Shown: positions 18,095 through 29,661 of the stretch, in pieces
How the letters are laid out: every line of letters starts with the position of its first letter
Position numbering within the stretch: the stretch's first letter is position 1
Assembly (NCBI GenBank): GCA_963737075.1
Contig: CAVTRI010000001.1
Span: 744,001 to 808,000, forward strand
Origin: CAVTRI01 sp963737075
GTDB lineage: Bacteria > Actinomycetota > Acidimicrobiia > Acidimicrobiales > Palsa-688
Length of the DNA stretch: 64,000 bases
Direction of reading: 5' to 3'
The notes under the pieces: model-generated
The model's input: the letters and a program-made list of their open reading frames with translations, nothing else
The model's database searches: none
What the model was told of the DNA's origin: nothing
Made by a program: the position numbers and the translations under genes

Positions 18095-18994
18095 TCAGCC
18101 TCCCTGCATAATCGAATGCAGCAGGCGAAACTCGTCGGCGTTGCTGGTCGGAACCGTGTAGCCCTTCTCGTCACGGATCTGATCCCAGTGGTCGCGCACG
18201 TCTTCGACGCTGAGCGTGGGGTTGTAGTACCCGGTGGTCATGCCGATGAAGAACCGGCCCACCCGGCCCCCGCCCACGGTGTAGATCTCGCCGCTGACAG
18301 GGCATTCCTCGTGGGCCAGCCAGGCAACGACTGGTGACACCAGGTGCGGGTCGAGCTTGGCCACCGCCTCGCCCATCAGGTCTTCGGTCATGCGGGTCCG
18401 GGCCACCGGCGCGACGGCATTCGCCTTGATGTTGTACTTGGCGCCTTCGAGGGCCAGGACGTGGGTCAGGCCGACGAGACCCATCTTGGCCGCCCCGTAG
18501 TTGGTCTGGCCGAAGTTGCCCAGGATCCCGGAGTTGGACGACGTGTTGATCACTCGCCCGTAACCCTGCTCGCGGAAGTGCACCCAGGCCGGGCGGGTGA
18601 CGTGGAACGCGCCCTTCAGGTGCACGTCGATGACCGCATCGAGCAGTTCCCGAGTCATGTTATGAAACGTCTTGTCCCGCAGGATGCCGGCGTTGTTGAC
18701 GACGATGTCGATCCGACCGAACGCCTCCAGGGCCGTCGTCACGATCGCCTCGCCGCCCTCGGGCGTGGCGACGCTGTTGCCGTCGGCCACCGCTTCGCCG
18801 CCGCCGTTGGTGATGCGCTTCACGGTCTGCTCGGCCGGGGTCACGTCGGCGCCCTCACCGTGCACAGAGCCGCCCAGGTCGTTGACCACCACGCGGGCGC
18901 CCCGGGAAGCCAGCAAGAGCGCGTGCTGTTGACCCAAACCGCCACCGGCGCCGGTGACGATCGCCACTTTTCCGTCGAATCCAAGCTCAGCCAT
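18095..18994 (-). CDS. SDR family oxidoreductase (MFE-2-like)
   Basis: A 299-residue dehydrogenase close in architecture to the one at 8120. KVAIVTGAGGGLGQQHALLLASRG binds the cofactor. The VVVNDLGGSVHGEG insert, NNAGILRDKTFHNM, catalytic Ser in NTSSNSGILGNFG and Tyr/Lys in NYGAAKMG follow. The C-terminal extension SVEDVRDHWDQIRDEKGYTVP is typical of MFE-2-related actinobacterial enzymes. A 3-hydroxyacyl-CoA dehydrogenase role is inferred from the family. Confidence 0.91.
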   Translation of the reverse strand: MAELGFDGKVAIVTGAGGGLGQQHALLLASRGARVVVNDLGGSVHGEGADVTPAEQTVKRITNGGGEAVADGNSVATPEGGEAIVTTALEAFGRIDIVVNNAGILRDKTFHNMTRELLDAVIDVHLKGAFHVTRPAWVHFREQGYGRVINTSSNSGILGNFGQTNYGAAKMGLVGLTHVLALEGAKYNIKANAVAPVARTRMTEDLMGEAVAKLDPHLVSPVVAWLAHEECPVSGEIYTVGGGRVGRFFIGMTTGYYNPTLSVEDVRDHWDQIRDEKGYTVPTSNADEFRLLHSIMQGG

Positions 18995-19053
18995 GGGTAA
19001 CCAACCTACAGCCAGTTACCCGCTGGTAGGCAGGCGGGCGGGGGCCGGGAACG

Positions 19054-19815
19054 TCAGCCGGTGCGGCCGACAGCGCTGGCCAACGCGAGGTACTCGACGG
19101 CGCGGTCGTCCCAGCCGTGCTGGCGTCGCTCGACGGCCACCGCCAGCAGGCCGGCGCCGCCCCGGCGAGCGGCGTCGGCTTGAAGCCGGGCCAGGGCCGT
19201 CTCTCGCCCGTCGAACGCGGCCTGGGTGAGGGCCGGCACCTCGCCCGGCCCGTCCCAACCGGCGGGGCCGTCGAGGCGCACCACACAGGTGCCCAACACG
19301 ACCGACAGAGGCACCAGACCGCGGTCGAGCAACGGCCGAAGCTCTATGGCAGGCAGTGTCGTGGAAAAGGGGGAGCCGTCGGCGCGAATGGCCGGGTGGT
19401 CCCTGAAGGCGCGAACAGCAGTCGCACTGGCGACGACCTCGACCACCGTGGCGCCGCTCGTATGCAACCGGTCTTCCAGGACGACCCCGGTCACGCCGTG
19501 CGCCTGCCATACCGCGGCCTCGGCCAGCAGACGGGCCAGCGCGAACTGGCGGGCCGTGTACAGCGCCTGGCTGGCGGGCCCCACCTCGGCTCCCGTCCGC
19601 GGCTCACCGAGGTCGAGCGGCACCTGGTAGGTGGAGGTGCCATGGACGATGCCTACTGGAGCGAGACCGGCGGCGTCGAGGGCCGACAACTCAGCAACCG
19701 AACCGGCAAGGGCGAAGCCTCGAGCATCACGCAGACGGCCCTGCGCCGCGGCGGAGAGGATGGATGGGTCGGGCCACGCCGTTGCGCCGGGGGGGTTCTG
19801 CGAGGAGATGCTCAT
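19054..19815 (-). CDS. YbjQ-like heavy-metal-binding-domain family protein
   Basis: A 253-residue protein resembling two YbjQ-type modules. The first is VAELSALDAAGLAPVGIVHGTSTYQ with ALYTARQFALARLLAEAA...GVVLEDRLHTSGATVVEVVASATAVR. The second is ELRPLLDRGLVPLSVVLGTCVVRL...TQAAFDGRETALARLQADAARRGG...VAVERRQHGW. The V-G-IV-G-S/T-Y and ARxxALxRL patterns fit, but overall divergence makes this assignment tentative and the metal-binding label uncertain. No signal peptide. Confidence 0.65.
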   Translation of the reverse strand: MSISSQNPPGATAWPDPSILSAAAQGRLRDARGFALAGSVAELSALDAAGLAPVGIVHGTSTYQVPLDLGEPRTGAEVGPASQALYTARQFALARLLAEAAVWQAHGVTGVVLEDRLHTSGATVVEVVASATAVRAFRDHPAIRADGSPFSTTLPAIELRPLLDRGLVPLSVVLGTCVVRLDGPAGWDGPGEVPALTQAAFDGRETALARLQADAARRGGAGLLAVAVERRQHGWDDRAVEYLALASAVGRTG

Positions 19816-19852
19816 GTCCGGTTCGCCCTGACGCTACCGCGTCGGACACCAT

Positions 19853-20825
19853 GTGGTCGTGCCCCGACCCATTTTGGTCGACTCAGATGGGGGGGTCGAC
19901 GACGCCGTTGCTCTCTGGTACGCCTGCACCTCATCCGAGCTCGAGCTGCTCGCGGTGACCGCGGTCGCGGGCAACGTGACCGCCGAGCAAGCAGCGGCCA
20001 ACGCGGCCACCGTACTCGCGGCGGCCGGCCGAGAGGATGTGCCGGTCGCTCTCGGAGCAGCCGATCCGCTTGGTCCGGTGCCGCCCGTTACCCGTCCCGC
20101 CGCCACCCACGGTGCGGACGGGCTGGGAGACACGCGTATCGAGCGGGCTGTCTTCACTCCGTCGCCCCTTCCGGCCGACGAGTTGCTCGTTCGGCTGGTC
20201 GGGGAGCGGCCGGACGAAGTGACGGTCGTGAACACCGGCCCCATGACCAACCTGGCCCGCGCGTTGCGCCTCGACCCGAGCTTCGCCGAACGGGTGCACT
20301 GGTTGGTGGCCATGGGGGGATTCTGTACGGGCCGGAGGCAACGCCACGCCCGCCGCGGAAGCAAACGTGGCGCACGATCCGACTGCCGCTGCGGAGGTGG
20401 TCGCCGCCGGGTGGCGCCGCCCACCCTTGCTCGTCGGTCTTGATGTCACCTACCACGCGACGCTGTCGCCCACCGAGCTGGCCGTGCTGGCGGCGCGGGG
20501 CAACCCGGCAGCGGCGTTTTGTGACGGGCCTGTCCGCGCCTACCAGCAGCGCGGGTCAGTCTTGGTGCCCGACGGCACCTGTCCTTGCCACGACCTGGTG
20601 GCGATGATGGCCGCTGCCGATCCCACCCTGCTCGACGGACCGGTTGTCGACCTGGCGATCGATACCTCTGGCGGGCCGGCGTGGGGGGCGACGGTCGCTG
20701 ATCTGCGGCAGCCGCTGCTGGCGTCACGCGGCTTAGGGGTGCGAACCGGCACGCCGTGGCAGGTGGCGCTGGAAGTGGACGTTGCCCGGTTTCGGCTTGC
20801 CGTGCGGCGGCTCTTCGGCGATTAG
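19853..20825 (+). CDS. inosine-uridine-type nucleoside hydrolase, frameshifted at 20319-20324
   Basis: N-ribohydrolase that cleaves ribonucleosides to base and ribose. ILVDSDGGVDDAVAL is the Ca-binding DxDxxxDD motif, with NTGPMTNLARAL and LVAMGGSVRAGGNATPAAEAN downstream once repaired. The frame breaks in MGG. Removing one T from GATTCT at 20319-20324 restores SVRAGGNATP...LLVGLDVTYHATLSPTELAVLAARG...LAIDTSGGPAWGATVADL to the stop at 20825 (~323 residues). GTG 19853 or 19859 may be the start. As given, the product would end shortly after the break. It converges on the flavoprotein gene with a 4-bp overlap. Confidence 0.88.
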
Positions 20826-22044
20826 CGCGTTTGGTAGGCGCCGGCGCGGCGCAGCATCCCGCGCCGCCAGCGGTGAGGGGTGACGAGCACCGCCCGGGGG
20901 TAGTCCTCGAACATCCAGCGGCCGAAGTTGCGCCGTGTCCACGCGGAGGCACCGGCGATGGCCACCGAGCCGTTGGCGCCGCGAGGCCGGGCGAGTACCC
21001 TCGAGAGGCGGCGGGCCATGCGGTCGTCGACGACCAATCCGGCGCGAACCTGGCGGCGATACGCGGCGGCTGCCCGCTGCGGGCATTCAGGCCCGGCGGC
21101 CGCGATGGCACGGCCCGCGAGTTCGCCTGTTTCCAGCGCCTGGGCGATCCCCTCACCGGTCATCGGATCTGCCGCCCGGGCGGCGTCCCCGGCGAAGAGG
21201 ACGCGCCCGCCCATCGCATCGAGCGAAGCGTCGCCCACGCGGCCGGGGATGGGCCACGCTTTCAAGGGCGGCTCGACCGCGACGTCGGCGCCGAGCACGT
21301 CGGTGACGTGAGGACGGGCCAGGATCTCGTCCAGCTGGCGTTTGGAGGAAACGGCGGCCTCGCCGGATTTGCGCACCACGCCGTAGCCGACGTTGGCGCT
21401 GCCGTTGGGAAGCGGGAACGACCACGCGTACCCGGGCAACAGGTCCGGTTCGAACCACACCCACATGTCGGTAGCCGCGGTTCCCACTCGGCGCACGTAC
21501 TGGCGGGCGGCATGCCACTCGCCCAGATAGCCCGGTTCGGCGGCGCCGGTGAGCTTGCGGACCGGCGACCACATACCGTCAGCGGCCAGGACGTACCACG
21601 CCCGGACCACCGAGCCGTCGGCCAGGTGGACGGCGACGGTGCCGGCCGGGCTCGGGGTGACAGCTTCCACGGCGGCGCCTTCGACGACAGTGATCCCCTC
21701 CCGGCGGGCGACGTCGAGGAACGCCCCGTCGAGATCGGCCCGCCGGGCAGCCGCCACGTACAGGCCGTCCCGGGGCAGGTCGAGCGTGAGCTCTGCTCCG
21801 TTGGGCGTGCGGATGCGGCATGTCGTGACTGGCTGCCAGGAGCTCACCGTCGCCGGGTCCAGCCCCAGGGCCTCGTACCGGCGGAGGGCGCCGGTGGTCA
21901 GCCCGTCCCCGCAGCACTTGTCACGAGGGAACCGGGCCTTATCGACGAGCGTCACCGCCCGTCCGGCCCGAGCCAGCGTCAGCGCGGCCGCCACCCCGGC
22001 GGGACCGGCGCCCACCACCACCACGTCGCAGTGGTGCGGATCCA

Positions 22045-22045
<1 letters not shown>
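20822..22045 (-). CDS. geranylgeranyl reductase family FAD-dependent oxidoreductase
   Basis: A 407-residue flavoprotein from GTG 22045. DVVVVGAGPAGVAAALTLARAG is the FAD Rossmann motif, RFPRDKCCGDGLTTGALR the geranylgeranyl-reductase CCGdg segment, and VLFAGDAARAADPMTGEGIAQALETG the second FAD-binding motif. In actinobacteria such proteins are often placed in menaquinone/isoprenoid side-chain reduction; the substrate is not proven here. Its GTG overlaps the last base of the ettA stop codon, so it is tightly coupled to EttA. Longer in-frame starts exist but lack family character. Confidence 0.88.
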
Positions 22046-23755
<1,710 letters not shown>

Positions 23756-23860
23756 AGCTGTCCAGTTTCGCAGCCGCGGCCACCGACGCGGCTCGCGGCC
23801 ATTCCCGCCCGGCCCTCGACCCTCCTGCCGCTCTCCGGCTGGCCGTACGCTGGGAGGGTC

Positions 23861-26800
23861 ATGGCTGATGATGCGCACGCCCAGGACCAACTCGGGCCCA
23901 ACGCCTGGCTGGTCGACGACATGTACGAGCAGTACCGCCACGATCCTTCGTCGGTGAGCGAGAGCTGGCGGGAGTTCTTCGACGGCTATCGGCCCGGGGG
24001 CGTCAACCTGGCGCGGCCCGCGCTGGCCACCGTTGACCTCGACACGCCGGCGTCAGAGACCGAAGAACCGACCGACGCCCCTCCTTCCCGTCCGGCCGCG
24101 CCGGCGTCGGCGGTGCAGGTCTCGCCATCGAGCGCCGCACCGCCGGAACTCCCGCCGACTCCTGTCGCGCCGCCCCCTCCCGCTCCTCCTTCACCCGCGC
24201 CCGCCCCGGCCGTCCCCGCAGCCCAGCCGCTGCGCGGGGCCGCAGCCCGCATCGTCGCCAACATGCAGGCCAGCCTGGATGTACCCACCGCCACCAGCTT
24301 CCGAGTCGTGCCGGCCCGCCTGCTGGAGGTCAACCGGCTCATTCTCAACAACCAGCTGTCGCGCACAGGCACGGCGGGCAAGGTCAGCTTTACCCACATC
24401 ATCGGCTACGCCGTCGTCCGGGCACTGGGCGACGTCCCGGTCATGAACTCCACCTTCGTTCCGCCGGATCCCAACGATCCGAAGGCGACCGGCGCCGTCG
24501 TGCACCACGAACACGCCGGACTCGGCCTGGCCGTCGACACCACGAAAGCCGACGGCAGCCACGCGCTGCTGGTGCCCGTCATCCGCGAGGCGGACACGCT
24601 CGATTTCCGGGCGTTCTGGGCGGCGTACGAGGAACTGATCCGCAAGATTCGCAGCAACAAGATCGGCGCCGACGACTTCGCCGGCGCCACGGTCAGCCTC
24701 ACCAACCCGGGAACGATCGGCACGGTGCAGTCGGTGCCTCGGCTCATGCCTGGCCAAGGGGTCATAGTCGGCGTAGGCAGCATCGACTACCCCGCCGAGT
24801 GGCAGGCAGCCGACCCGCGGGTGCTTGCCGAGTTGGGCGTGTCAAAGGTGGTCACGATCACGTCCACGTACGACCACCGCATCATCCAGGGCGCGGAGTC
24901 CGGGCTGTTCCTCCAGCGTGTCCATCAGTTGCTCATCGGCGCCGACGGCTTCTACGAGGAGCTCTTCCGCGACATGGGCGTGCCCTACGAGCCGGTCCGG
25001 TTCCACACCGATGTCAACGACCTCGCCGACGAAACGTCCTCGCACGTCCACAAGCAAATTCAGGTCGACAAGCTCATCAATGCCTACAGGGTCCGCGGCC
25101 ACCTCATCGCCCACCTCGACCCCCTGGACTGGAAAGAGCCTCACATGCACGCTGAGCTCGATCCGGCCACGTACGAGCTGACGGTGTGGGACCTCGATCG
25201 GGAGTTCATCACCAGCGGCTCGGGCGGGCCAAGAGCGCGTCGAGCCGACGACCGGATGAAGCTGGGGGACATCCTCGGCCTGCTCCGCGACGCCTACTGC
25301 CGAACCGTCGGCGTCGAGTACATGCACATCCAGGATCCGGCCCAAAAGCTGTGGATACAGCAGCACGTGGAGGGCGTCGCCACCCAGCTCGGCCCGGACG
25401 AGCACCGTTGGATCCTGGGGCGGTTGAACGCCGCGGAGGCGCTCGAGCAGTTTCTCAACACCAAGTACATCGGCCAGAAACGTTTCGGGCTCGAAGGCGG
25501 CGAGTCCGCCATCCCGATGCTGGACGCCATTCTCGACGACGCGGCCGTCGCCGGACAGGTACAAGCGGTGCTGGGCATGGCTCACCGGGGCCGGCTCAAC
25601 GTCCTCATCAACATCGTGGGCAAGAGCTACGGCGACCTGTTCGAGGAGTTCGAAGGCAACATCGACCCCGGTACGGTCCAGGGCTCCGGCGACGTCAAAT
25701 ATCACAAAGGGTTCAAGGGCAAGTTCACCGGCCGCTCGGGCCGCACGATCGACGTCACCCTGGCGTCCAACCCTTCGCATCTCGAAGCGGTCGACCCCGT
25801 CGTCGAAGGCATGGCCAGGGCGCTGCAGGACCAGCTGGCTCGGGAGGGCGACGACGTGCACCCCGTGCTGCCGGTCTTGATCCACGGGGACGCCGCGTTC
25901 TCGGGGCAGGGAGTGGTGGCCGAGACGCTCAACATGTCCGCGCTGCCCGGTTACGAGACCGGCGGCACCGTGCACCTCGTGATCAACAACCAGCTCGGCT
26001 TCACGACGAACCCGGAGTCGGCCCGATCATCTATATACGCCACCGACGTCGCGAAGATGGTGCAGGCACCGATCTTCCATGTCAACGGTGACGACCCCGA
26101 AGCGTGCGTTCGGGTCGGCCGCCTGGCGTTCGCTTTTCGCCAGGCGTTCCACAAGGACGTCGTGATCGACATGGTCTGCTACCGGCGCTTCGGTCACAAC
26201 GAGCAGGACGACCCGAGCTTGACCCAGCCGCTGCTCTACCAGCTGATCAAGGAGCACCGCAGCGTCCGGAAGCTGTACACCGAAGCACTCGTGCGGCGCA
26301 ACAACATCACCCTCGACGAGGCCGAGGCGGCGCTGCGAGACTTTTCACAGCGGTTGCAGGCCGCCCTCGACGAGACGCGGGCGTCGGCGCCTCCCCGGCC
26401 GTCGCGGCTCCTGCCGCCGCCACAGCCGGCACCGGTGCTGCCGCCCATTAACACCGCCGTAGACCAGGCACGGCTGGACCGGGTGGTGTCCGCTCTGCAC
26501 ACCTATCCCGACGGCTTCACGGTGCACCCCAAGCTGCTGCGCGTGTTCGACACCCGAACCAAGTTGTGGGCCGGCGGCGAGGTCGACTGGGCGCTGGCTG
26601 AGGCGCTCGCATACGGCACCTTGCTGCTCGAAGGCCGTGACGTTCGCCTTGCCGGCCAGGACACGAGGCGCGGCACCTTTGGACACCGCAACGCCGCACT
26701 GGTCGACTACCGCACCGGGGCGGAGTATGTCCCGCTGGCCCACCTCGGCGACAGCAGCGACGGCGTCGAGCCGGGCTGCTTCTTCATCTACGATTCGATG

Positions 26801-27640
26801 CTCTCCGAGTACGCCGCACTCGGCTTCGAGTACGGATACTCGCTCGTTCAGCGAGACGGGCTCGTGGCCTGGGAGGCGCAGTTCGGCGATTTCGTCAACG
26901 CGGCCCAGATCGTCATCGACCAGTTCCTGGCCGCGGCCGAGATCAAGTGGGGCCAGACCTCCGGCCTGACGCTGCTGCTGCCGCACGGCTACGAGGGGCA
27001 AGGAGCAGAGCATTCCTCAGCCCGGTTGGAGCGGTTCCTCGACCTGTGCGCGGAGGACAACATCCAGGTGGCCAACGTCAGCACGGCGGCGCAGCTGTTC
27101 CATCTGTTGCGCCGCCAGGTACTGCGCGCCAGCCGGAAGCCGCTGGTGCTGTTCACTCCCAAGCGTTATCTGCGGGGGCGAGAGGCGTACAGCAAAGTCG
27201 CCGAGCTGTCGTCGGGGCATTTCCGCGAGGTGCTCGACGATGCCGACATCACCGACCGCGACGCTGTCCGGCGAGTGGTGCTGGCGAGCGGCAAGGTGGC
27301 GCTCGACGCGCTCGTGGCACGGGAGAAGGCCGGCAGCCGCGACGTGGCCGTCGTCCGGCTCGAACAGCTCCACCCGTGGCCGGGCGAGCAACTCGCGGCG
27401 TCGGTCTCGGCCTATGAGCGAGCCGAGTCTGTGGTGTGGCTGCAGGAGGAGCCGGCGAACATGGGCGCCACAGGGTTCGTGCGAGACCGGCTGGCCGAGT
27501 TGTTCAGCGCCGACTACCGGCTCGAGCAGGTGAGCCGGGTGGCGTCCGGGTCGCCGGCCACCGGAAGCCACGCCATGCACGAGCTCGAGCAGGAGGACGT
27601 GCTCGCTCGCGCCCTCAATCCCGCAGTGGCAGGCCCGTGA
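23861..27640 (+). CDS. kgd: multifunctional 2-oxoglutarate metabolism enzyme (fused E2-like/E1)
   Basis: Actinobacterial fused enzyme of the TCA cycle with succinyltransferase-like (E2) and 2-oxoglutarate dehydrogenase/decarboxylase (E1) parts; 1259 residues. The N-terminus DDMYEQYRHDPSSVSESWREFF is the SucA-type docking segment, then a Pro/Ala linker (~55-120), then an acyltransferase domain with THIIGYAVVRAL, GLAVDTT and the catalytic TSTYDHRIIQG near 338. The E1 part has MAHRGRLNVLINIVGKSYGDLFEEFEG (~573), GDAAFSGQGVVAETLNMS (ThDP), INNQLGFTTNP, HGYEGQGAEHSSARLERFL and LVLFTPKRYLR. No lipoyl domain is visible, as in mycobacterial Kgd. The 3' end overlaps the convergent HAD gene by 26 bp. 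Confidence 0.96.
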   Translation: MADDAHAQDQLGPNAWLVDDMYEQYRHDPSSVSESWREFFDGYRPGGVNLARPALATVDLDTPASETEEPTDAPPSRPAAPASAVQVSPSSAAPPELPPTPVAPPPPAPPSPAPAPAVPAAQPLRGAAARIVANMQASLDVPTATSFRVVPARLLEVNRLILNNQLSRTGTAGKVSFTHIIGYAVVRALGDVPVMNSTFVPPDPNDPKATGAVVHHEHAGLGLAVDTTKADGSHALLVPVIREADTLDFRAFWAAYEELIRKIRSNKIGADDFAGATVSLTNPGTIGTVQSVPRLMPGQGVIVGVGSIDYPAEWQAADPRVLAELGVSKVVTITSTYDHRIIQGAESGLFLQRVHQLLIGADGFYEELFRDMGVPYEPVRFHTDVNDLADETSSHVHKQIQVDKLINAYRVRGHLIAHLDPLDWKEPHMHAELDPATYELTVWDLDREFITSGSGGPRARRADDRMKLGDILGLLRDAYCRTVGVEYMHIQDPAQKLWIQQHVEGVATQLGPDEHRWILGRLNAAEALEQFLNTKYIGQKRFGLEGGESAIPMLDAILDDAAVAGQVQAVLGMAHRGRLNVLINIVGKSYGDLFEEFEGNIDPGTVQGSGDVKYHKGFKGKFTGRSGRTIDVTLASNPSHLEAVDPVVEGMARALQDQLAREGDDVHPVLPVLIHGDAAFSGQGVVAETLNMSALPGYETGGTVHLVINNQLGFTTNPESARSSIYATDVAKMVQAPIFHVNGDDPEACVRVGRLAFAFRQAFHKDVVIDMVCYRRFGHNEQDDPSLTQPLLYQLIKEHRSVRKLYTEALVRRNNITLDEAEAALRDFSQRLQAALDETRASAPPRPSRLLPPPQPAPVLPPINTAVDQARLDRVVSALHTYPDGFTVHPKLLRVFDTRTKLWAGGEVDWALAEALAYGTLLLEGRDVRLAGQDTRRGTFGHRNAALVDYRTGAEYVPLAHLGDSSDGVEPGCFFIYDSMLSEYAALGFEYGYSLVQRDGLVAWEAQFGDFVNAAQIVIDQFLAAAEIKWGQTSGLTLLLPHGYEGQGAEHSSARLERFLDLCAEDNIQVANVSTAAQLFHLLRRQVLRASRKPLVLFTPKRYLRGREAYSKVAELSSGHFREVLDDADITDRDAVRRVVLASGKVALDALVAREKAGSRDVAVVRLEQLHPWPGEQLAASVSAYERAESVVWLQEEPANMGATGFVRDRLAELFSADYRLEQVSRVASGSPATGSHAMHELEQEDVLARALNPAVAGP

Positions 27641-28235
27641 TCGCTTCGAGTTCCGAGAGCGCCTCGCCGGGGTCGTCCACCTTGATGGTGGTCATGCCCA
27701 GCTGCCGGGCCGGTTTCAGATTGACGCCGAGGTCGTCGAGGAAGACCGCCTGGCTCGGGTGGATGTCGAGCATCCCGCACGCCGTGGTGTAAAAGCGTGG
27801 GTCGGGCTTGCGGTACCCGGCTCTCGACGACTCGAGCACCACGTCGAACTCGTTGAATAGGTCGCCATAGTCGGCGCGTCGGCCGTCGACGACGAAGTTG
27901 TTGGTGAGCAGGGCGGTCTTGAACGCCCGGTGGCAGCGTCGCACGGCCTCGGCCATCTCCGGGCGGACCTCGCCCCGCAAGCCGTCGATCAAGGCCCGGG
28001 CGTCGACCGATGCGCCTGCTCGGCGCGCCTCTTCCTCGTATCGAAGGACAAAGGCGTCTGCGTCCAGCTCACCCCGCTCGAAGGCCGCCCACGCGTTGCT
28101 ATCCGAGTTGGTGGCGTTGAGCCGCCGAAGAAAACCGACGTTGAGGCCGTTGGCCCGCTCGTAGCGGGCGAAGGCGTCGAACGGGCTCGTGGTGATGACC
28201 CCTCCGAAGTCCCACAGCACGGCGGCGATGTTCAC
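27615..28235 (-). CDS. HAD family hydrolase
   Basis: A 206-residue haloacid-dehalogenase-fold phosphatase-like protein. VLWDFGGVITTSPFDAFARYE is motif I with Gly in place of the usual second Asp (DFGGV), as in epoxide-hydrolase/ACAD10-N-terminal-like HAD proteins. TALLTNNF is motif II, RKPDPRFY motif III, and AVFLDDLGVNLKPARQLGMTTI motif IV. GTG 28235 overlaps the stop of the upstream peptidase gene by 4 bp, indicating coupling. Substrate unknown. Confidence 0.89.
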   Translation of the reverse strand: MNIAAVLWDFGGVITTSPFDAFARYERANGLNVGFLRRLNATNSDSNAWAAFERGELDADAFVLRYEEEARRAGASVDARALIDGLRGEVRPEMAEAVRRCHRAFKTALLTNNFVVDGRRADYGDLFNEFDVVLESSRAGYRKPDPRFYTTACGMLDIHPSQAVFLDDLGVNLKPARQLGMTTIKVDDPGEALSELEAITGLPLRD

Positions 28236-29569
28236 CACAGGAAGTCCGTTGCGACCGCTTCCCACAGCTCAGTGGACAGCCGGAGCGATTCCTGGTCCAC
28301 CCGCTCGTCGTCGCCGTGGAACATCTTGAAGTAGTCGTCGTAGCGCATCTTGTTGCTGAACAACCCGAAGCCGTACGCCACCGAACCGATCTGCCGGAAG
28401 AAGCGAGCATCGGTGGCTCCGACAGTCATCGTGGGGACGAGGCGGGCCCCGCCGGACAACCGGTCGCTCGCCCGAGCGAGCGTGTCCCAGAGGGGGGTGT
28501 CGAGGGACGAGGCGGTCGCTGGATCGTCGGCCAGGACCTCGACGTCGACCTTGGCTGCCAGTTCTCCGAGGGCTTGGTCGAGCATCGCTCGAATGTCGTC
28601 GCCGCGCTGCCCGGGGAGCGTCCTGATGTCGACGTCCAGCCGCACTTGGTCGGGGATGACGTTGGTCTTCACTCCACCGTGGGCGACCGTTGGGGCGAAG
28701 GTGGTGTGCGTGCAGGCGTGACTGAGCCGGGCGATCGACAGCGGAAGCTGCTCCACGGCGGCGTCGACGCGCGTCGGGTCGACCAGAGCGTCTGCGAGGT
28801 CGGGAGGGAAAAGGCCGACGCCGCGCACGAACCGTTTCCAGGCTTCGTGGATGTCGGCGACCGGGCGGAAGTCCGCCAGTCGGCTGACGACTCCCGCCGC
28901 GGTGACGAGAGCGTTGTCCGTCAGCAGCGGCTGCGACCCGTGTCCGGGCGTGCCGCGTACGGTGAGGCGAACCCAATAGCACCCCTTCTCGCCGGTGGCG
29001 ATCGGAAGCCGGGTGCCCTGTGGCGTCTCGATGTGAATCCCGCCGGACTCAGTGATGACGTAGTCCGCCCGGATGGCGTCGCGCTCTTTGGCGGTGAGCC
29101 ATCCGGCGCCCCAGGCGCCGAGGGCTTCTTCGTCGGCGACGGCTAGGTACAACAGTGATCCCCGAGGCCGGAACCCCGTGTCGGCGAGATGGCGGACGGC
29201 CGTGGCCATCGAGGCCGTGAGGTTGAGCATGTCGACGGCGCCACGACCCCAGATCTCGCCGTCGACAAGCTCGCCGCCGAACGGGTCACGCGACCACCCG
29301 CGAGGGTTGGCCGGCACCACGTCGGTGTGGCCCATCAGCAGCAGGCTGGGTGCGGACGGGTCGGTGCCTTCGATCCTGGCGAGAAGGGAGGTGCGGCCCG
29401 CTGCCGGCTCGAAGGCCTGGACCTCGAGACCCGGCCCTTCAAGATAGGAGCGCAGCAGGTCAGCTGAGCGCTGTTCGTGCCCAGATGTGACGTCTCCGTC
29501 GTTCACGCATGCGTTGCGTATGAGTTGCTGCAGGAGATCGGTGACCTCGGCGGTCGTGTCGGTCGCCAT
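28232..29569 (-). CDS. M20/M25/M40 family metallo-hydrolase
   Basis: Di-zinc amidohydrolase/peptidase of 445 residues. LLLMGHTDVVPANPRGWSRD holds the first metal His and Asp. GEIWGRGAVDMLNLTASM holds the bridging Asp, YLAVADEEALGAWGAGW the catalytic Glu pair, and the dimerisation domain is GTPGHGSQPLLTDNA. The final metal ligand region is MTVGATDARFF. Acts on an N-acyl amino acid or peptide; the specificity is unknown. Cotranscribed with the HAD gene. Confidence 0.92.
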   Translation of the reverse strand: MATDTTAEVTDLLQQLIRNACVNDGDVTSGHEQRSADLLRSYLEGPGLEVQAFEPAAGRTSLLARIEGTDPSAPSLLLMGHTDVVPANPRGWSRDPFGGELVDGEIWGRGAVDMLNLTASMATAVRHLADTGFRPRGSLLYLAVADEEALGAWGAGWLTAKERDAIRADYVITESGGIHIETPQGTRLPIATGEKGCYWVRLTVRGTPGHGSQPLLTDNALVTAAGVVSRLADFRPVADIHEAWKRFVRGVGLFPPDLADALVDPTRVDAAVEQLPLSIARLSHACTHTTFAPTVAHGGVKTNVIPDQVRLDVDIRTLPGQRGDDIRAMLDQALGELAAKVDVEVLADDPATASSLDTPLWDTLARASDRLSGGARLVPTMTVGATDARFFRQIGSVAYGFGLFSNKMRYDDYFKMFHGDDERVDQESLRLSTELWEAVATDFLW

Positions 29570-29661
29570 GCGGGCACTCTACGACGCTGGCGGCTCGTCG
29601 CCCCTGCGTCGGTGGGGGTTCCGCGGTGAGAAGCCGCCGCCATGATTGACTACTTCCTGTC